Source of the DNA: Lunularia cruciata
Lineage: Eukaryota > Streptophyta > Marchantiopsida > Lunulariales > Lunulariaceae
Direction: 5' to 3'
Assembly (NCBI GenBank): GCA_948567375.1
Contig: OX419762.1
Location: 44,001,034-44,065,033 of the forward strand
DNA length: 64,000 nt
The first letter of the stretch is position 1. Each line of letters opens with the position of its first letter. A program made the position numbers and the translations under genes. Positions 38,133-50,873 of this stretch are shown in pieces. Under the pieces are notes generated by a model. It was not told the DNA's origin and did no database searches. It saw only the letters and a list, made by a program, of their open reading frames with translations.

Positions 38133-39900
38133 TACCAATTACATTCAACGGATGACTTGATGGATCAGTGGATGGACAGCTGCTGACCATGCTTAGATGT
38201 GAAACCTGTTAAATTTAGTGGAGGTGCTAGGAACAACACCCAAGATTAGAGCGAGGAAAGTGCAAGAAGAGGAGAGCACGGGTTAGTTCATACAAGAGGT
38301 TGGCGGGTATGGACGAACTAGCGGCGAAGAGCTCGGAAATGTAGTTGCGACGGTGATTGTTAGCGAGTAAGGCCGAGCGACCTTCCGGCCACAGGGAGTC
38401 GCAATGTGCAGTTTCTCCTACTGCACTGTTGGCAGCAAATGGCATTGCTTTCTCGATTCCGTAAGTCTTGACAAACTGAGTGCATCACCACGATCAATTA
38501 CACAGAATGTTTGTCATCTTACGTAGACTATTATCTTCCGGTGGGGATACCGGTTCCGTCGCAGGGCAGAGTCGACATTAAAACAGGAGATTGGAGGTAA
38601 AGTGCAAGGCGGGGAAGTTGCGTAGCTTGCTTACTCAATTCTCTTGCTGACGAGCACTACCGGATGGGGTGTGGGCGGGCGAATCAGGCCTCCTTGCCTT
38701 CTTCTTTTGTTTCTACTTTCCTTCCGGGAAGAAACAGAGTGTGTTGGATCTAGGACATTTACACATGCAGCTGTCTAATACTTTGCTGGTGGATGCGGCA
38801 TAAAAGGTGTTGAGTACGGATGCAAAGTCATGACAGCGCACAAGATAGATTACCTGTTGGGTACTACTTCTACAGGGCGGGGCAGACAGGAGTTAAGAGT
38901 GGGCTTCGAAGATTGGTCCCTGTTTGAGATAGTAAGTCAGATATCCCTTCTGTAAATCGAATCAGTTTCCGCTTCTTCTATTGTTTCGCTGATGATGCGG
39001 AGAAGGACCTGGTGGAGCGCATGTGAAACACTCGTAAGAGAGCCTTTTATGGGCGTGGAATACGGCATCAAACATGCCTTGGATCTTCAGGATAGGAAAT
39101 GTGTACATTGGTCTCGGTGGTTTGCAGCCTGTTATCCGTGATCGAGCCTGTGGAACCCTCTTCATGCATGACGCCATTCATCCTTTTGACTCATTGAACT
39201 GTAGATGTCGGGTCCGTTATCGTTCGTTTACTCGTTTTTATTCTTTTATCTGTCCCCGATAGACGTGAACTTTGCTGGTCAGAAAGTTAGAACGCATTAG
39301 GAGCCATGCCCAAATGGGTGCCTGGCTTCTTGACTGGACTTAACTTAGCGGTACACTAAATTGAAGGCAGGGTTCGATCATATTGTCAATGAACTGGAGG
39401 TCCCCTGGACACTTACTTAGCCTAGAGAAGTCTGGGGCAAATGGTTTTCTGATGGAGCTGTAAGATTTGTGTTTCTTAGAAAAAGCTGAAATCTTTTGCA
39501 CAACGAGTCTGCACTCTCACGCTTGCATGCCTCGGGTCTCCCCGTTTTGCGGACCATACGTTTTCTTTCCTGAGTTGTCTCAGCGTTGTCTGTATCATCT
39601 CAATTGAGAGGTTATGCTGGCAAGTACATAGAATCCGGCAAGATGGAGTTGGAAGTACTCGTGATTTGCAACATTTCCTTTTGTTCTTCCAGCTGGGCAC
39701 AATTGCGTCGTCAAGTTGTCTACATTACCTTAAGCGTCGAAGTCGTAACGTGGAGTTGAGTGACGGTCACCTGATCTTTTAGCAAATGTAGGAGCCCTGC
39801 AATATTCTCTCGGACGTACGAGTCATGGTCCGAGATAAGTATCAAGGGGTTGAGAGCTGCTCACGGGTTTATTACTAAGAATCTGAGTTTTCGTCTTCGA
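38133..39900. other. Spacer after F-box gene 1, no gene seen
   Basis: The first few hundred bases presumably include the 3' UTR. Frames are short on both strands and carry no domain. Confidence 0.55.
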
Positions 39901-39930
39901 GGATCAACTACCCGCTGACGGATTACTGCA

Positions 39931-40161
39931 GCTTTTGTTCTAGTGAATGTATGGGAGGCAAAAGAATCTTCAGCTTTTGAGTTAACTGTTTCGGGTCGAC
40001 CGAACAATCTGTATAATATTAGGCTGCACGAGGAGCATCTTGACGACGTCGGTCGAAGGTGGCAAGTGGCTTTGCTCGGCGGTGTGGGCACATCGTGCAG
40101 GGGAGAGTTAATTGTAGATGTGAAAGAGAACGCGGCACTTAGGTTTGGCAGTATAGAGTAG
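39931..40161 (+). CDS. Unassigned coding-like stretch, possible terminal exon or gene remnant
   Basis: An open stretch ending in a stop at 40159-40161 reads about 76 residues of balanced composition (for example NVWEAKESSAFELTVSGRP and GELIVDVKENAALRFGSIE). It follows an acceptor-like TTACTGCAG ending at 39930. There is no ATG at its head, so if real it is the last exon of a gene whose other exons I cannot identify, or a remnant. No family recognised. Confidence 0.2.
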   Translation, partial: AFVLVNVWEAKESSAFELTVSGRPNNLYNIRLHEEHLDDVGRRWQVALLGGVGTSCRGELIVDVKENAALRFGSIE

Positions 40162-42890
40162 ACTTTGCAGTTGCACGCAATGTCTGGTGTTTGGTTTTCA
40201 TGATACATGATTTCTCTAAATTTTATACTTAATACTGTCTTATGTCCCTTCTCAAACAGGAAGAGGGACCTGCCACTCTGAAAGGACCGTAAAGCCGTTT
40301 AAGTGGTAGTGATGTGCAGGAGGTGTGGTGAACTTCAGACTTCTAAATCCTACACAGCCCCCTTCTAGCTCGAGTTGGCAACCAGTGATTCGTGACATAC
40401 GTATCGCCATCAATGCAGATAAGATATAGCAATTGCTCTTTTCATATCTCACCAGTAACAAAAGCCTACTTTTGATGGCAAAAATGTGGGGTGGTTGCCA
40501 TTGGCAATCACAGCATAACCACCGACTTCAGCCTCTCTCCGGCGGGTACTTGTATAATAGCAGTTCCGGACCGAACCATATACATATCGCTGGAATACTT
40601 TTCTGCAATTGCCTATAGGAGATGGGGAAGAGTCAGTTGAAACCGTATTTCGCAACTACTACTGCAATTTCCAGTTTCCCCACTCATTAAGATGCATTGT
40701 TAGACCCAGTCGCTTCCATTGATATCGACACGACTTCTGACTGTTCACTAAAGTAAGTTCTGGTAAAAGAAGTACGTACGTGTGAAGTATATACTTTCAA
40801 CTTTACTTGTTCCATATTCGGAACCAAATGGGTTGACACAAGGAGTGTTTGCTACGAAGGGACTAGACACTGAACTCAATTACTGCTCTTATTAGGTGAG
40901 CCTCTCGATTGACCTACGTGTTTAGAATTTCACATTCATATATGCCGACGCCTGCTTGGTATCCCTCTTTTGGTCAAGATGTATATACAACACCAAGCCT
41001 GCCCCGTTGTATCTGTGAACATGCACTCCGCGGGAGTTGGACAAGGATGGCATAAGTACTACGTTCCATTTCCAGTCATGGTTCCATTTCCAGTCAGATG
41101 AGAAATGAGAGGACGTGATCCACAGTATCTTGTTAGACGAGACTCGCTGTAGAGGTAGATTTACTGCACTGGTTAAGGGAGAAATTCTGCTGACTTGTGA
41201 AAATCAAGCTTGTTGAGAGAAATATGGCACTTCATTCCGTGCTTTGTGACAGCGACTATAGGAGAGATCCGAATGTGGTAATAGGCTCCCAGACAGACCA
41301 AGTCAAGTTAGTCAGTCGGTCAGCCAATCTTTTGCTCCCTCTGCACACAGCATGCCATCACGTCACCTTCCACTTTGGGGGCGCGCACCTATGACTAGCT
41401 GATGCTACTCCAATGTTTCCGCCACAGACTGTCAGTTCGAACTTACTCAAGCTTTGAGTCTTGACCTCTCTCTCCTCTCCACCAAACCCGGCAACCTGGT
41501 CCTCGTGAAGTCGTCAGAACTTCAACAAAACTTACAGTGGTGTCGGTTGGAAGACCCAGTGTTGCTGGAAGTAAAACGTGTGTTCACATTCCCCTCAACC
41601 AAAAGTTGGGCTGGAATCTCATATTGCAGGTTCAGGGCTCTAGTAACTGTGGGCTGAAGCTGTACATTCTGTCCTACAAACCAATTTGAGTGCCTATGAA
41701 CTGAACAAAGTTAACCAAAAGCGTCTTTACCGTCTCAATATTTGTTTACATATGCAACTGCTTAATAAGGCAGATTCTGCAGCTCATTAGTGTTAAATTA
41801 ACAGAAAGTGAGACCAGTTGAAAAGCACATCGGAGCTTCTCATGATGACATACCTAACGTCACTCATCATACAAAAGTGTGATCAACACTGCAACGTTTT
41901 ACAGCCCTGAAGTAATCATCATGCTCAAGAGCAGTGATGATCAGCAAAACCAGCGCTACAGTTCTGAACCGAGATTTCTGCGCGACATTACACCTGTCTT
42001 ATGGCATTCCCAAGTCGACTGGGCAGGTTATTGTGCTTGATAACGGACACGAAATTTATCCCCAAGGTTGGAGCAAATCCCACGATTCGGGAACTGGAAT
42101 TAACACTACGGTGTACACTTGTGGAGCTCATTATGAGCTCACTCCAGAAAGGACCAGTTATATCAAAATCTAAAACTTTCTTCGTGGAAATGTTTGATGT
42201 ATTGTAGATGTACACCCTGGGAAAGGAAAACATCTTCAAGTGGTGATTGTACTCATTACCGGCTTCCCAATTGCTTGCCAAATTAAGCAGTACGAACTAG
42301 ATTCAGCACATTGCCAAGCGTTCCCTTTCGAGAGGTGCTGAGCCAAAGACGAAAAAACACTTGGTATTGACGCCTGTGTTAGAGAAGATGGTGCCGGCCT
42401 CAATCTATATTGCTTCCTACCTGCAGATTCTCAAAAAGCAGTCTGATCCTTAGGAGGATCCAAAGGCCGTTCCAGCGGCATCGATTTGCCACGTGTTGGA
42501 AAATTCGGAGGCTTGCTATGAAATCATCTTCTTTTGTAGACCACTGTAACAACTAAATCACGCGAATGAGTTGCAATCACGCTGCAATATCAGGCCAACA
42601 TTTCACAACATTAACAGGAACTATCCTCATGAACAAAGATATTCTGGTGAACAAAGAGTCCTACAAATTCGAACAAGTCAGTAGACCGGATAGATTGGAT
42701 TATATGCCAGCCAGCTAACTATGGACGCAATCAAATATGAACCAACATTTGGTGGGCGTCATGATCAGCCTGGAGAGTGCTCGACCATCTCTTCATCACC
42801 ACCGTAATCAATTTGTATCATGGTTCAAATTGTTCGTATGTCATTCTCCTCTACCAGAAATTCCCTAACTTAGTACAGTCCGCCGTGAAG
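40162..42890. other. Intergenic spacer, no gene seen
   Basis: Short frames only. An 18-bp unit GTTCCATTTCCAGTCA is duplicated in tandem at about 41063-41097. Confidence 0.5.
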
Positions 42891-42947
42891 TAAGTTCAGA
42901 ACAACCCTGGGCGGATAATGAGTGTGTAATATACCGACGATGAGTAT

Positions 42948-44014
42948 CTAGTGTCCACTACTTTGCCATAGAATGTGGTCGCAGAGTGGGGGTAGAAAGC
43001 CAGATGTAGGAGGTGACTGTTCACGACCAATGGTAGGCAGGCGTAAAGATACCCGGTAGTGTGTTTCTGATGTGTCGAAACCACCGATGCCGAACTCGGC
43101 AATGTCCGATGTGCAAGTCGCATTGCGGATAATTGGGTCCAGACATGAGGAATCCAGCGGCCAGACTGAATGAATTATTTGGGATTGGGACATTTTTCTG
43201 GTCAATCTGGATGGAATTTGTTACGTCAGATCCAAATTAGCGGCGGCACTTTACACAGGGGAGCACAATCACGTGGTCTTTGAACCATCGGAGCTGCTGT
43301 TCCACTTTCTCAGAACAATCATATCCGCAAACCAAATACCAATACATTGACAGAAGGGATGTTGGCGTAGAGGTGTCAATTACCAACATCGCATGATTGA
43401 CGTCCAGAGATCGCCATTCTGGTGATTTTATCGCTTTCGCGACTGCACTATATCGACAGGATGCTGCCGACGACGCTAACATCTTACTCATACTTCACCA
43501 TTCTTATCGAAATCCCCTACCCGCAAGACGTGGACAGAAGTTGAAGATGCCTCTTGTTCCTGACTGTAGAAGTAACCCTGGTACAACCGCGAGGAATCCC
43601 CTCGATCGGGATCGGCATCACACCAACTAACCCATATTTCCTGGTCACTTTACAGGAGCCATACCGGCGATACCGAGCTACCTTGCTACCGGAGGTTAAC
43701 CGTGAAAAGAAGTTCTCGAGATTGTTTAGAGGAAAGCTAGGTGTCTACCGGCAGAGAAACTTTGCCGCTGGACAGGCGGATAAGTCTACGTGGCCAGCCG
43801 AGAAACACACTGCAAACATTCTCCTCACATGTTTTACGCCGTGGAAGGCCCAATATACATCAACGCTGGAATCATCGAATCTACTGTATTTCATTTCCTC
43901 CGAAAGTGGATACCACTCGTCGATGTAACCACTTGGCTGACGGGGGTGTTCCTTCGTACCGTAGATCAAGATCTTGTTACGCTTTATGTGGAATAAGGAG
44001 TCAACAGATTCCAA
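42948..44014 (-). pseudogene. Three consecutive coding-like minus-strand frames, possible decayed gene
   Basis: Frames at 43745-44014, 43237-43491 and 42948-43205 lie in order on the same strand. Their amino-acid composition resembles protein more than the surrounding spacer does (for example GYIDEWYPLSEEMKYSRFDD, then IKSPEWRSLDVNHAMLVIDT). They are in different frames, with gaps that contain stops, and no convincing splice junctions connect them. I recognise no family. They could be exons of a poorly resolved gene, a decayed host gene, or chance. Confidence 0.22.
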
Positions 44015-44099
44015 AACTACGGTTCCTCTGCGTAGACCGTTCGGAACGCGGACATTTGACCGTCGATGTATAGAAGCGATGCTGAGGTGGATGGCGGTT

Positions 44100-46540
44100 A
44101 ACGTTCTAGCAGGATCCCTGCTAAACTGCGTTCTTACCGCCTGCCTCGAATCTAAGACGTAGTTCTCCTATGTACGTTGGTTCTCACGAAGAGCTTTTAG
44201 CTCGACTGTAGTTGAATGTCACTGCTTCACAATGTACTATCTCCCATTCGATTTGCAATCGACAATGCTCCAATCGTGCTTATCGGTGCGATGCTATCAG
44301 GCGTGATGGAAGTGTAGCTAGTGTTGTTGAAGATGTGCTGAAGACTTATGATACCTTACCTGCCACACCGGTTTTATAATTTGACCTATCTTGGTGCCTT
44401 GTGCCAAATCTGTCTTTTGCATCCTTCTCCACGAGTGTGGTTATTGTCTATCAGCTCCTACACTGTGTTGGAGAAGACTGTAATGCGAGATGTAGGCATC
44501 AGTACTGTACTTTGTGTACGCACTCATCACTGATGACTTTACTGGCACACACATCATGTACGCACTGTACATTCTTACCTCGATCTCTGCGATTGAAGAC
44601 CTGATGAAAGATGTTACATACCGGAAATAGTTCAACACTCCGGCTGATTTTGTATAATGTGGGAGTACTTGTGTTGGCTACATGAAAAGCAAGTGAATTC
44701 AGACCTTCCGTGTATTGTACACACGGCATATCCATGGAGAATTCTTATAATCTTCAGGTTAGATCTCCTTTTTCATGAGATTGTTCACCTGCTCGACGCT
44801 CGTGATGTAAATGTGGCGAAGATAGATGTAAATTGTTGTTCAGAGAGGTGTGCGCTAGATTCAGAAGTCATGCCCCAATCATAGCTTCTCAAGTCATAGG
44901 CAAACAGAGTTTGGAAGTTGATGGACTCAGGATTCGTTTCTGAACAATCTACACTTTGATCAGTCGCGAGTGTCAGATCTCAACCTCGGAATTATTACTA
45001 TGTAAGCAATCAAACATGTAAACTTACTGATGTTGTGCTTTGATAATAGTCAAGTTCTTAAAGACTGTGGATTCAATGCTGATGCTGATCTAATAGTCAT
45101 GATTTGGAATGTTTAGTTGAGGGAGGAGGCAATATTTGCGGGTTCATGAGTGTAATCTTCGGTAGGTGTAGGATAATATTACAACATATTTCCATGTGCT
45201 GGATCCTACTGTAGATTGATTCATCATTCTTGGCGATTAATAGCACATCAGAACGATGTACGAAAACGTGAATAGCCCGAGGGGACCATAGTGTTGTCGA
45301 ATTAAAACCACAAGTCGTGCTTCCAAATCATGTCCTCATTGACGTCGGTACGTCGAGTGTCATCTCATGTCGACGACATGAGTTTCTCGTCTCTTCTCTT
45401 CCGTTGTTTATCTTTTGAATATTAGGACCTAGTCTTAAGACAGCATACTCGTCCTCACAGAGCCTTCACTACAGTTAACTACCTTTCACGGAGGCATCAT
45501 GTCACAGGACTACCGGTAACGATGTACTTAGCAACAATACACAATGATGCTATTTCTTCTCAACGGCTGCTTCTCTGGGGAATTTTTTACGACACGTTTA
45601 TAGATAACTGTTCCTTCAACTGATTTGATTCATGTGGAGTGTGCCAAGTTAGGACGAGAGGATTTCTCGTCAGTAATCGTTAGAAACTCTACTACTCGCT
45701 ACTACGCATCCTTGTGTGTGTTTCTGAACGTTACTCGTGGTTAGTAGGGTACGCAAGAAGGTTAGACACCCTATCGTCTAGGCATCGATGTGTGTGTTCC
45801 TCCACACATGTGTCGAGGGTACGATCAGACAAGGAACCCTATCGTTACATGTACCGATGCCTGGGTTTATTTATCAGTAGATCAATCCTTGTGAGGGATG
45901 CTGACAAGGTCAACTTCCGCCAACATGCACATCATCACATTACTCGTACCCTGACAATCTCTCCACATTTTCCTGTCTTAGTGTTTGAGTGCGGTTAGTA
46001 CTCAAGATCATGTCGCGTCTTTGGTAAGTTGAACAGAAGAGCGTGTCGAAGGTCCCAACAAGGGTGAGAATCACTGTAAGAGGATGATTACAATGGCATG
46101 GTTAGATGAAGCAGAAGTCATAATTGATGTCATCGTCCAATCACAACTATAACTAGAAAGACTAGTCTTAGATTGGTCCTTGAACGGTTCGGTTTTTAGT
46201 AGCAAGAGGTCCTAAGCACTCAAAATATGGGGTTATATGCAACATGTATTTTGAAAAGAAGAAGTGGAGTTGATCGTGCGAAGCCTTCACCGAAATTACT
46301 CAATGCTTGTGCGCCTCATCGTCCTTGGACCTACTGGAGGTACGGATGGCATAATGGTGAGGCTCGAGCTTTCAACATCGGTGGTCGATGGTGGATTGAC
46401 CACCCAGACATTGTAGTGCTGCGAAGGTCTGGAAGCTTCCCTCACGTGGGAACCGATAAGTTCGCATAAAAGATACCATCTTATCCTTTTGTAGCTGTTG
46501 TTGAAGGTGTCTAAAGAAACTTTGCAATCCTCAGTAAGCT
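44100..46540. other. Intergenic spacer, no gene seen
   Basis: No frame with domain content. A small perfect hairpin CTCATGTC-GAC-GACATGAG lies at about 45363-45381. GTGTGTGT-containing near-repeats occur at about 45712-45800. Confidence 0.5.
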
Positions 46541-46546
46541 TCAGTC

Positions 46547-46643
46547 GAGGAAAGGCGACCGCGTAGGAAAAACGAAGGATGGGAAGACCCCATCAAGCCG
46601 TACAAGGGAGAGACAAAAAAGGTAACATGGGGCTAAGCCCCAA
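46547..46643 (-). repeat. Short dispersed repeat, copy C (SINE-like)
   Basis: On minus this 97-bp copy begins TTGGGGCTTAGCCCC and is the cleanest representative of the family. It is flanked by a perfect 12-bp direct repeat TAAGCTTCAGTC at 46535-46546 and 46644-46655, long enough to be hard to explain by chance. It supports a target-site duplication of the length made by LINE-type integration. Confidence 0.75.
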
Positions 46644-46655
46644 TAAGCTTCAGTC

Positions 46656-47601
46656 TAACCATCGTGTAAGATGCTTAGTCCTTCTGTTGATCCCATCAAT
46701 AGTGAACGAGCTGCTATGACGTTGAACTCTACCTCACCGCAATTCAAGCAGATTATATATAATAATATGATCCAGCCGGCACAGAAGTTATGGTCTCCGA
46801 GTGGTTACACCCCGAGCTGACCAGCTGGCTGGTGAGGACAACAACACCGTGACCATGATACTCGTACCGGCATAAATTCTTTTGTTCCTGGTCTTGAGAG
46901 TGAATTTTTATCTCTGGGTTTTTTATCACAGAATTGTATGTTGATAATCTACCGTACGCTGTTTTCGAAGCTCAAAAGCTCAAAAAATTGAGGATACTGA
47001 TTATGAATTGTGTGCTTAAATGTATCTCTAACTGTGACAATGTGGATTGTGACGTTCTACATTACTCCTCGTTAACTCCGGTGTGATACTTGCAAGGATA
47101 AGGCTTTAAGGAATTTCTCTGAGTGTACCTCTAGAATCAAATGATCCCCACCGATTTAGTTTCATCCTGAAGCTTGCGTATATTCTCTAAAGTCTGTCCG
47201 ACTGGACAGAGCTTCAAGAAATGATCAACGTAACAAATCCTTGAGTAATCATTTCTCGTGAATCTGCTCATTCGGTAAGGCTGAATTTCTTTCAATGTAC
47301 TACGGACAAATGTCGATTTATTAAATACCTTCATGACTCCTCTGGGGATTCCGAATGATGTTTACACTCAACACTACTTTGCTAAATAATTGAAGCTGAA
47401 AAGCTGTTGGATGTCCGATTAGTGCTTCTACGTTCTGGCTCAATTGATTCCAGGCCAAAACTGTACCTACAAGAAGGACACAGTTTGAGCAACAGCCCAC
47501 CACCCCGCCTTGGCGCCCCATTTCAAGAAGACTCAGAAGCTTCGGAGGATGGAACAGAAATGGTTTCGTGAACTACAAGGCAGTTTCGTTTAAATTATTT
47601 T
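46656..47601. other. Spacer between repeat copy C and F-box gene 2
   Basis: No gene seen. The part nearest 47601 presumably contains the 3' UTR of the minus-strand F-box gene. Confidence 0.5.
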
Positions 47602-48759
47602 TCATAGGATCATTTGTAAGGAGGGACTGAAAATGAACATATGGTCGATGCATGATTGACAATTAGAGAGAGCTGGGCACTCGACAAGCCGCGTCCAGGA
47701 GTTTTGGACCAAGTCGTAGACTAACACAATAGAGCCATCGTGGATGGTGATGTATATAGCGGAGCCTTGTGCAGCACACTTGAGCGAGTCGAAACAGTTC
47801 TTGTTGAGATACTGCTCTCTCATCTCTTGTGGAAGCGTGGACACGTCCTTCCATTCCATTTTCGATCGGTTCAGCCTCCAAACCTTCAGCTCTGTTGGCT
47901 CTGGAATGTATCCTTCTTCCCAGCATGAATCGTATCCTCCCACCATGATGATCTCATCGCCTGAACTTTCCACGAGGTGAGGATACACAGCGAACTTTGG
48001 TAGGCTTGGAGAAATTTCACTCCACGACCCTCCGTCGAGTTCCATCTTAAGGATTTTGTAAGGTAAACATGTGACCCCGTACAAACAGTTGTTGATGATG
48101 ACGCCTTCGGACTCGAATCCTGTCACTTGTGATGGCAATCCTCCACTCGTTTTCCAAACTCCAGATGCGGAATCATAGATCTTGGTGCGCAAATCAGTCA
48201 ATCCATTAAGACCAGCTTCGATAATTCTGTAGCCTTGTCCAGGTTCCGAGCTGCAAACCATTGATGTCAAACTGGACATTCCTAGTTTGTAATTCTCATG
48301 CTCGGAGAATACCGAGGGCAGTTGCTTCCATGTCTTTGTTAGAGGATTGCATGTGAGAAAAATGGTCTCGTCACTATAACCTACTCTTGCTTTGAGATAC
48401 AGAATACCTCCAACTGATTTTATGATGGAGATCTCCTCAAGCTCTGGCAAGAAACTTAACGATATTACGTCCCATTTGCAAAGGGCGACATTGTAAACAT
48501 AGATGATCGGATGGGAGATAACTGAGGTGAGACATAGGAGGTACGGGTGTGGTGAGAACTCGTGCTGCTTAGGTGAGACGTTCTGGAATTCTAACAAAGC
48601 CGTTCTGGATGAAAGAAGGGAGTTCCATGTTTTGCATACACAGCGGAGTCTGAGGACATCAGGTATAGGCAAGAAAACCAGAATTCTCTGCATAAGATCC
48701 TCCGGAAGGCTACTCCATAATTTCTCGTTCATAACGTTTTGACTTCTTTGGAAGACCAT
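47602..48759 (-). CDS. F-box/kelch-type protein (SCF substrate receptor), gene 2
   Basis: A single frame of 385 codons on the minus strand starting at the ATG 48759-48757. The F-box lies near the N-terminus at about residues 14-52 (LWSSLPEDLMQRILVFLPIP, then CVCKTWNSLLSS), the SKP1-binding surface. The rest, to about residue 360, is a degenerate beta-propeller of the F-box-associated/kelch kind: repeats of YN-x-x-x-W (YNVALCKWDV), CNPLTKTWKQLP, IYDSASGVWKTSGGLP, and KVWRLNRSKMEWKDVSTLP. The latter is shared with F-box gene 1 (VWRLEESKMEWVEVAPIP), indicating common descent. Intronless and full length for the family. Upstream there is a TATA box at a normal distance. Expected role: substrate receptor of an SCF ubiquitin ligase; target unknown. 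Confidence 0.9.
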   Translation of the reverse strand: MVFQRSQNVMNEKLWSSLPEDLMQRILVFLPIPDVLRLRCVCKTWNSLLSSRTALLEFQNVSPKQHEFSPHPYLLCLTSVISHPIIYVYNVALCKWDVISLSFLPELEEISIIKSVGGILYLKARVGYSDETIFLTCNPLTKTWKQLPSVFSEHENYKLGMSSLTSMVCSSEPGQGYRIIEAGLNGLTDLRTKIYDSASGVWKTSGGLPSQVTGFESEGVIINNCLYGVTCLPYKILKMELDGGSWSEISPSLPKFAVYPHLVESSGDEIIMVGGYDSCWEEGYIPEPTELKVWRLNRSKMEWKDVSTLPQEMREQYLNKNCFDSLKCAAQGSAIYITIHDGSIVLVYDLVQNSWTRLVECPALSNCQSCIDHMFIFSPSLQMIL

Positions 48760-48854
48760 GTTCGCTGCTGAGTATCTGAATCGGCGAAAACTGTAAAAGG
48801 CTTGAGCGGATTCGTGTACTACTCAGAAGACAAAATTAAGAACTAGCTAACGAG

Positions 48855-48862
48855 TTATATAG
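48855..48862 (-). promoter_or_regulatory. TATA box of F-box gene 2
   Basis: CTATATAA on the minus strand, about 96-103 bases upstream of the ATG. That places a start site near 48825-48830 and a leader of about 70 nt. It is the best-placed core promoter element in the window. Confidence 0.5.
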
Positions 48863-50366
48863 AAGATTTGGGAAGTTCTCCTGCGGTGGTGAGTTGACTG
48901 CAGTATTAGCTGTAGCTGCTCTCGGAGTTTAAGGAAAAGGTCACCTCTCGCACCCTGTCCCACAGGTTCACTCGGTAGCTCAAGGAGCGTGAATTCTATG
49001 CCTCTTCTAGCTGAGGCTGTGTCCAACACTTGAGCAGGCTATCAGCTCCGACTTTCTCTTACTGGCTGGGTTGATCATAAGGACAGGTGTATTTTGGTAG
49101 CTCCGAATCACGTGCTGGTCTCTTAGTCTTCCAAACTTGGATTTATTGACCGAAGTCTTCGGCTTAGGAGTATAGAGACCATGCAACGCCGGGTGTAACT
49201 GCTGACAGCTACTGATGATTCAGCTAATATGATCGGCTTCTCAAGCTTGGAGTGTGCTGTAATTTTACAGGACACACTTCAAAACATCGAAGCGTACAAA
49301 CACTCGAAAACTTCTTCCTGCTCAGGTTCGGTTAAACTCAATCCAAGGACTAGTGTCAAGGACGACTGTCAAATAATATGAGTTCACTCAGGCAGAAAGG
49401 AAAACTTGGAAACAGCAGATACGGCACCCGACTCAACCAAGGTGATATTCAGCTCTCCCACGTTGTCTCCGAGACTGCTTAGCTGAGTCGATCCTCAGCA
49501 GAAACTGGACAGATGATGCTACTGAACAACTGAGAAAGTACAGCTCTGACACTAGGATCAATTCTCCGTTCTCCAATGTCTGGTCTGCCTGGGATCGCCG
49601 TTTTAATAGTCCATTGGGGACAGACGACAACAATATCTAGTTTGGAGCTCGTGAACAACGACTCTCCTAGCTGATTAACGGATCGTTTCATAACCGTAAT
49701 GCCGCTGTGTCATGACAGTACTATAATTATTAGTAATCCAGTAACATACCTATACATGAAAAATCATAGATTTTTACTGTCCATAGATTGATAGCATCGA
49801 CTTCTCCAGATGATAACGCTTGATGATTCTAAGAATTGCCGAGCCACTGGATTAAGGAATCGACGGCGTCAAGCTCCTACTTGCCATGTTTATTAGGTCT
49901 GCTGATGAAGGAACATGAAGATTTCCCGGGAGAAAGGGACAGCAGAGTGGAGGGCATTGTCGGTGAGAAAAGAAACGAAAGAACGAAAGAAAAGAAAGAA
50001 GGTTGAGGGAGAGGAGGAAGGACAGACGAGGAGAGGAGAGGGGAGTGGTGTTAGGCACGAGGGGAGCGGGAAATAAAGAAAGCTGGAGGAAGGAGGGAGG
50101 GAGTTCGGGGCTGGCGGGAGGTAACCAGTATTCATGATTGAAAAGGTTACGAGAGATTATTAGTGCTCGAAGAGGCAGCAGTTTTAATAATTAAAACTCG
50201 ACTGCCCCGCCACCTGCGAGAAGAGGATACCTCCTTCTTAGTATACGTAGAGTTGTGCTTGTGGATCTAGACGCAGAGATTCAGTGTTGCCGGTTAGGAC
50301 CGGCAGCAGCGCTGAGCTACAGTCCTGCGCTGTACAATTCATCATCTGTCAACCCTACTCCACGAC

Positions 50367-50368
<2 letters not shown>

Positions 50369-50397
<29 letters not shown>
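50369..50397. repeat. CT dinucleotide microsatellite
   Basis: About 14 uninterrupted CT units. Confidence 0.95.
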
Positions 50398-50400
<3 letters not shown>

Positions 50401-50844
50401 TGATTCAAAGTGCTCTACCACCACATGCATGACTCAGCTTAGCTGGTGGTTGTCACGACGATCCAACAGCTCGGTATTCCAATGGAGGGATGGAAAGAGC
50501 TACCGTCCTTCGCCCCAAGTGGTCAAATTTGGTAAAGGTCAATTTCTCCAAAGTGTGACTAGCCTGGTCCAGGTACTTCTGTAGGGCTCACGGAAATTTC
50601 ATAAGTGCGGTACGAAGTCTACTTATCCTCCTTGAACGATGGGTCTTGGTGGTTCTGGCCAGATACAAGTTCTTACGTGAGAGTTACAGGAGAAATGTAC
50701 ATATAAATGTTATTGAATGCATCCCATATCTAAGTTTCTACTTACGTAACTTCTTCGTGATCTGAACTGTGCTATGACCTTACCATGAGAAAACTGAGCA
50801 TGGCAAGTTGACTCTCCTTGCCTCCACTTATACTTGGGTCGTAG

Positions 50845-50869
50845 TTGCACTCAGCTTGGCTGAGTGCAA
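50845..50869. repeat. Perfect short hairpin (first of a pair)
   Basis: Arms TTGCACTCAGC and GCTGAGTGCAA pair exactly around a 3-nt loop. It sits four bases before a second, longer perfect hairpin. Confidence 0.85.
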
Positions 50870-50873
50870 TAAA

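Noticed and set aside
46547-46643. Helitron 3' end suggested by the TGGGGCTAAGCCCCA palindrome
   Set aside because: No CTRR terminus follows, and the copies have flanking direct repeats, which Helitrons do not make.
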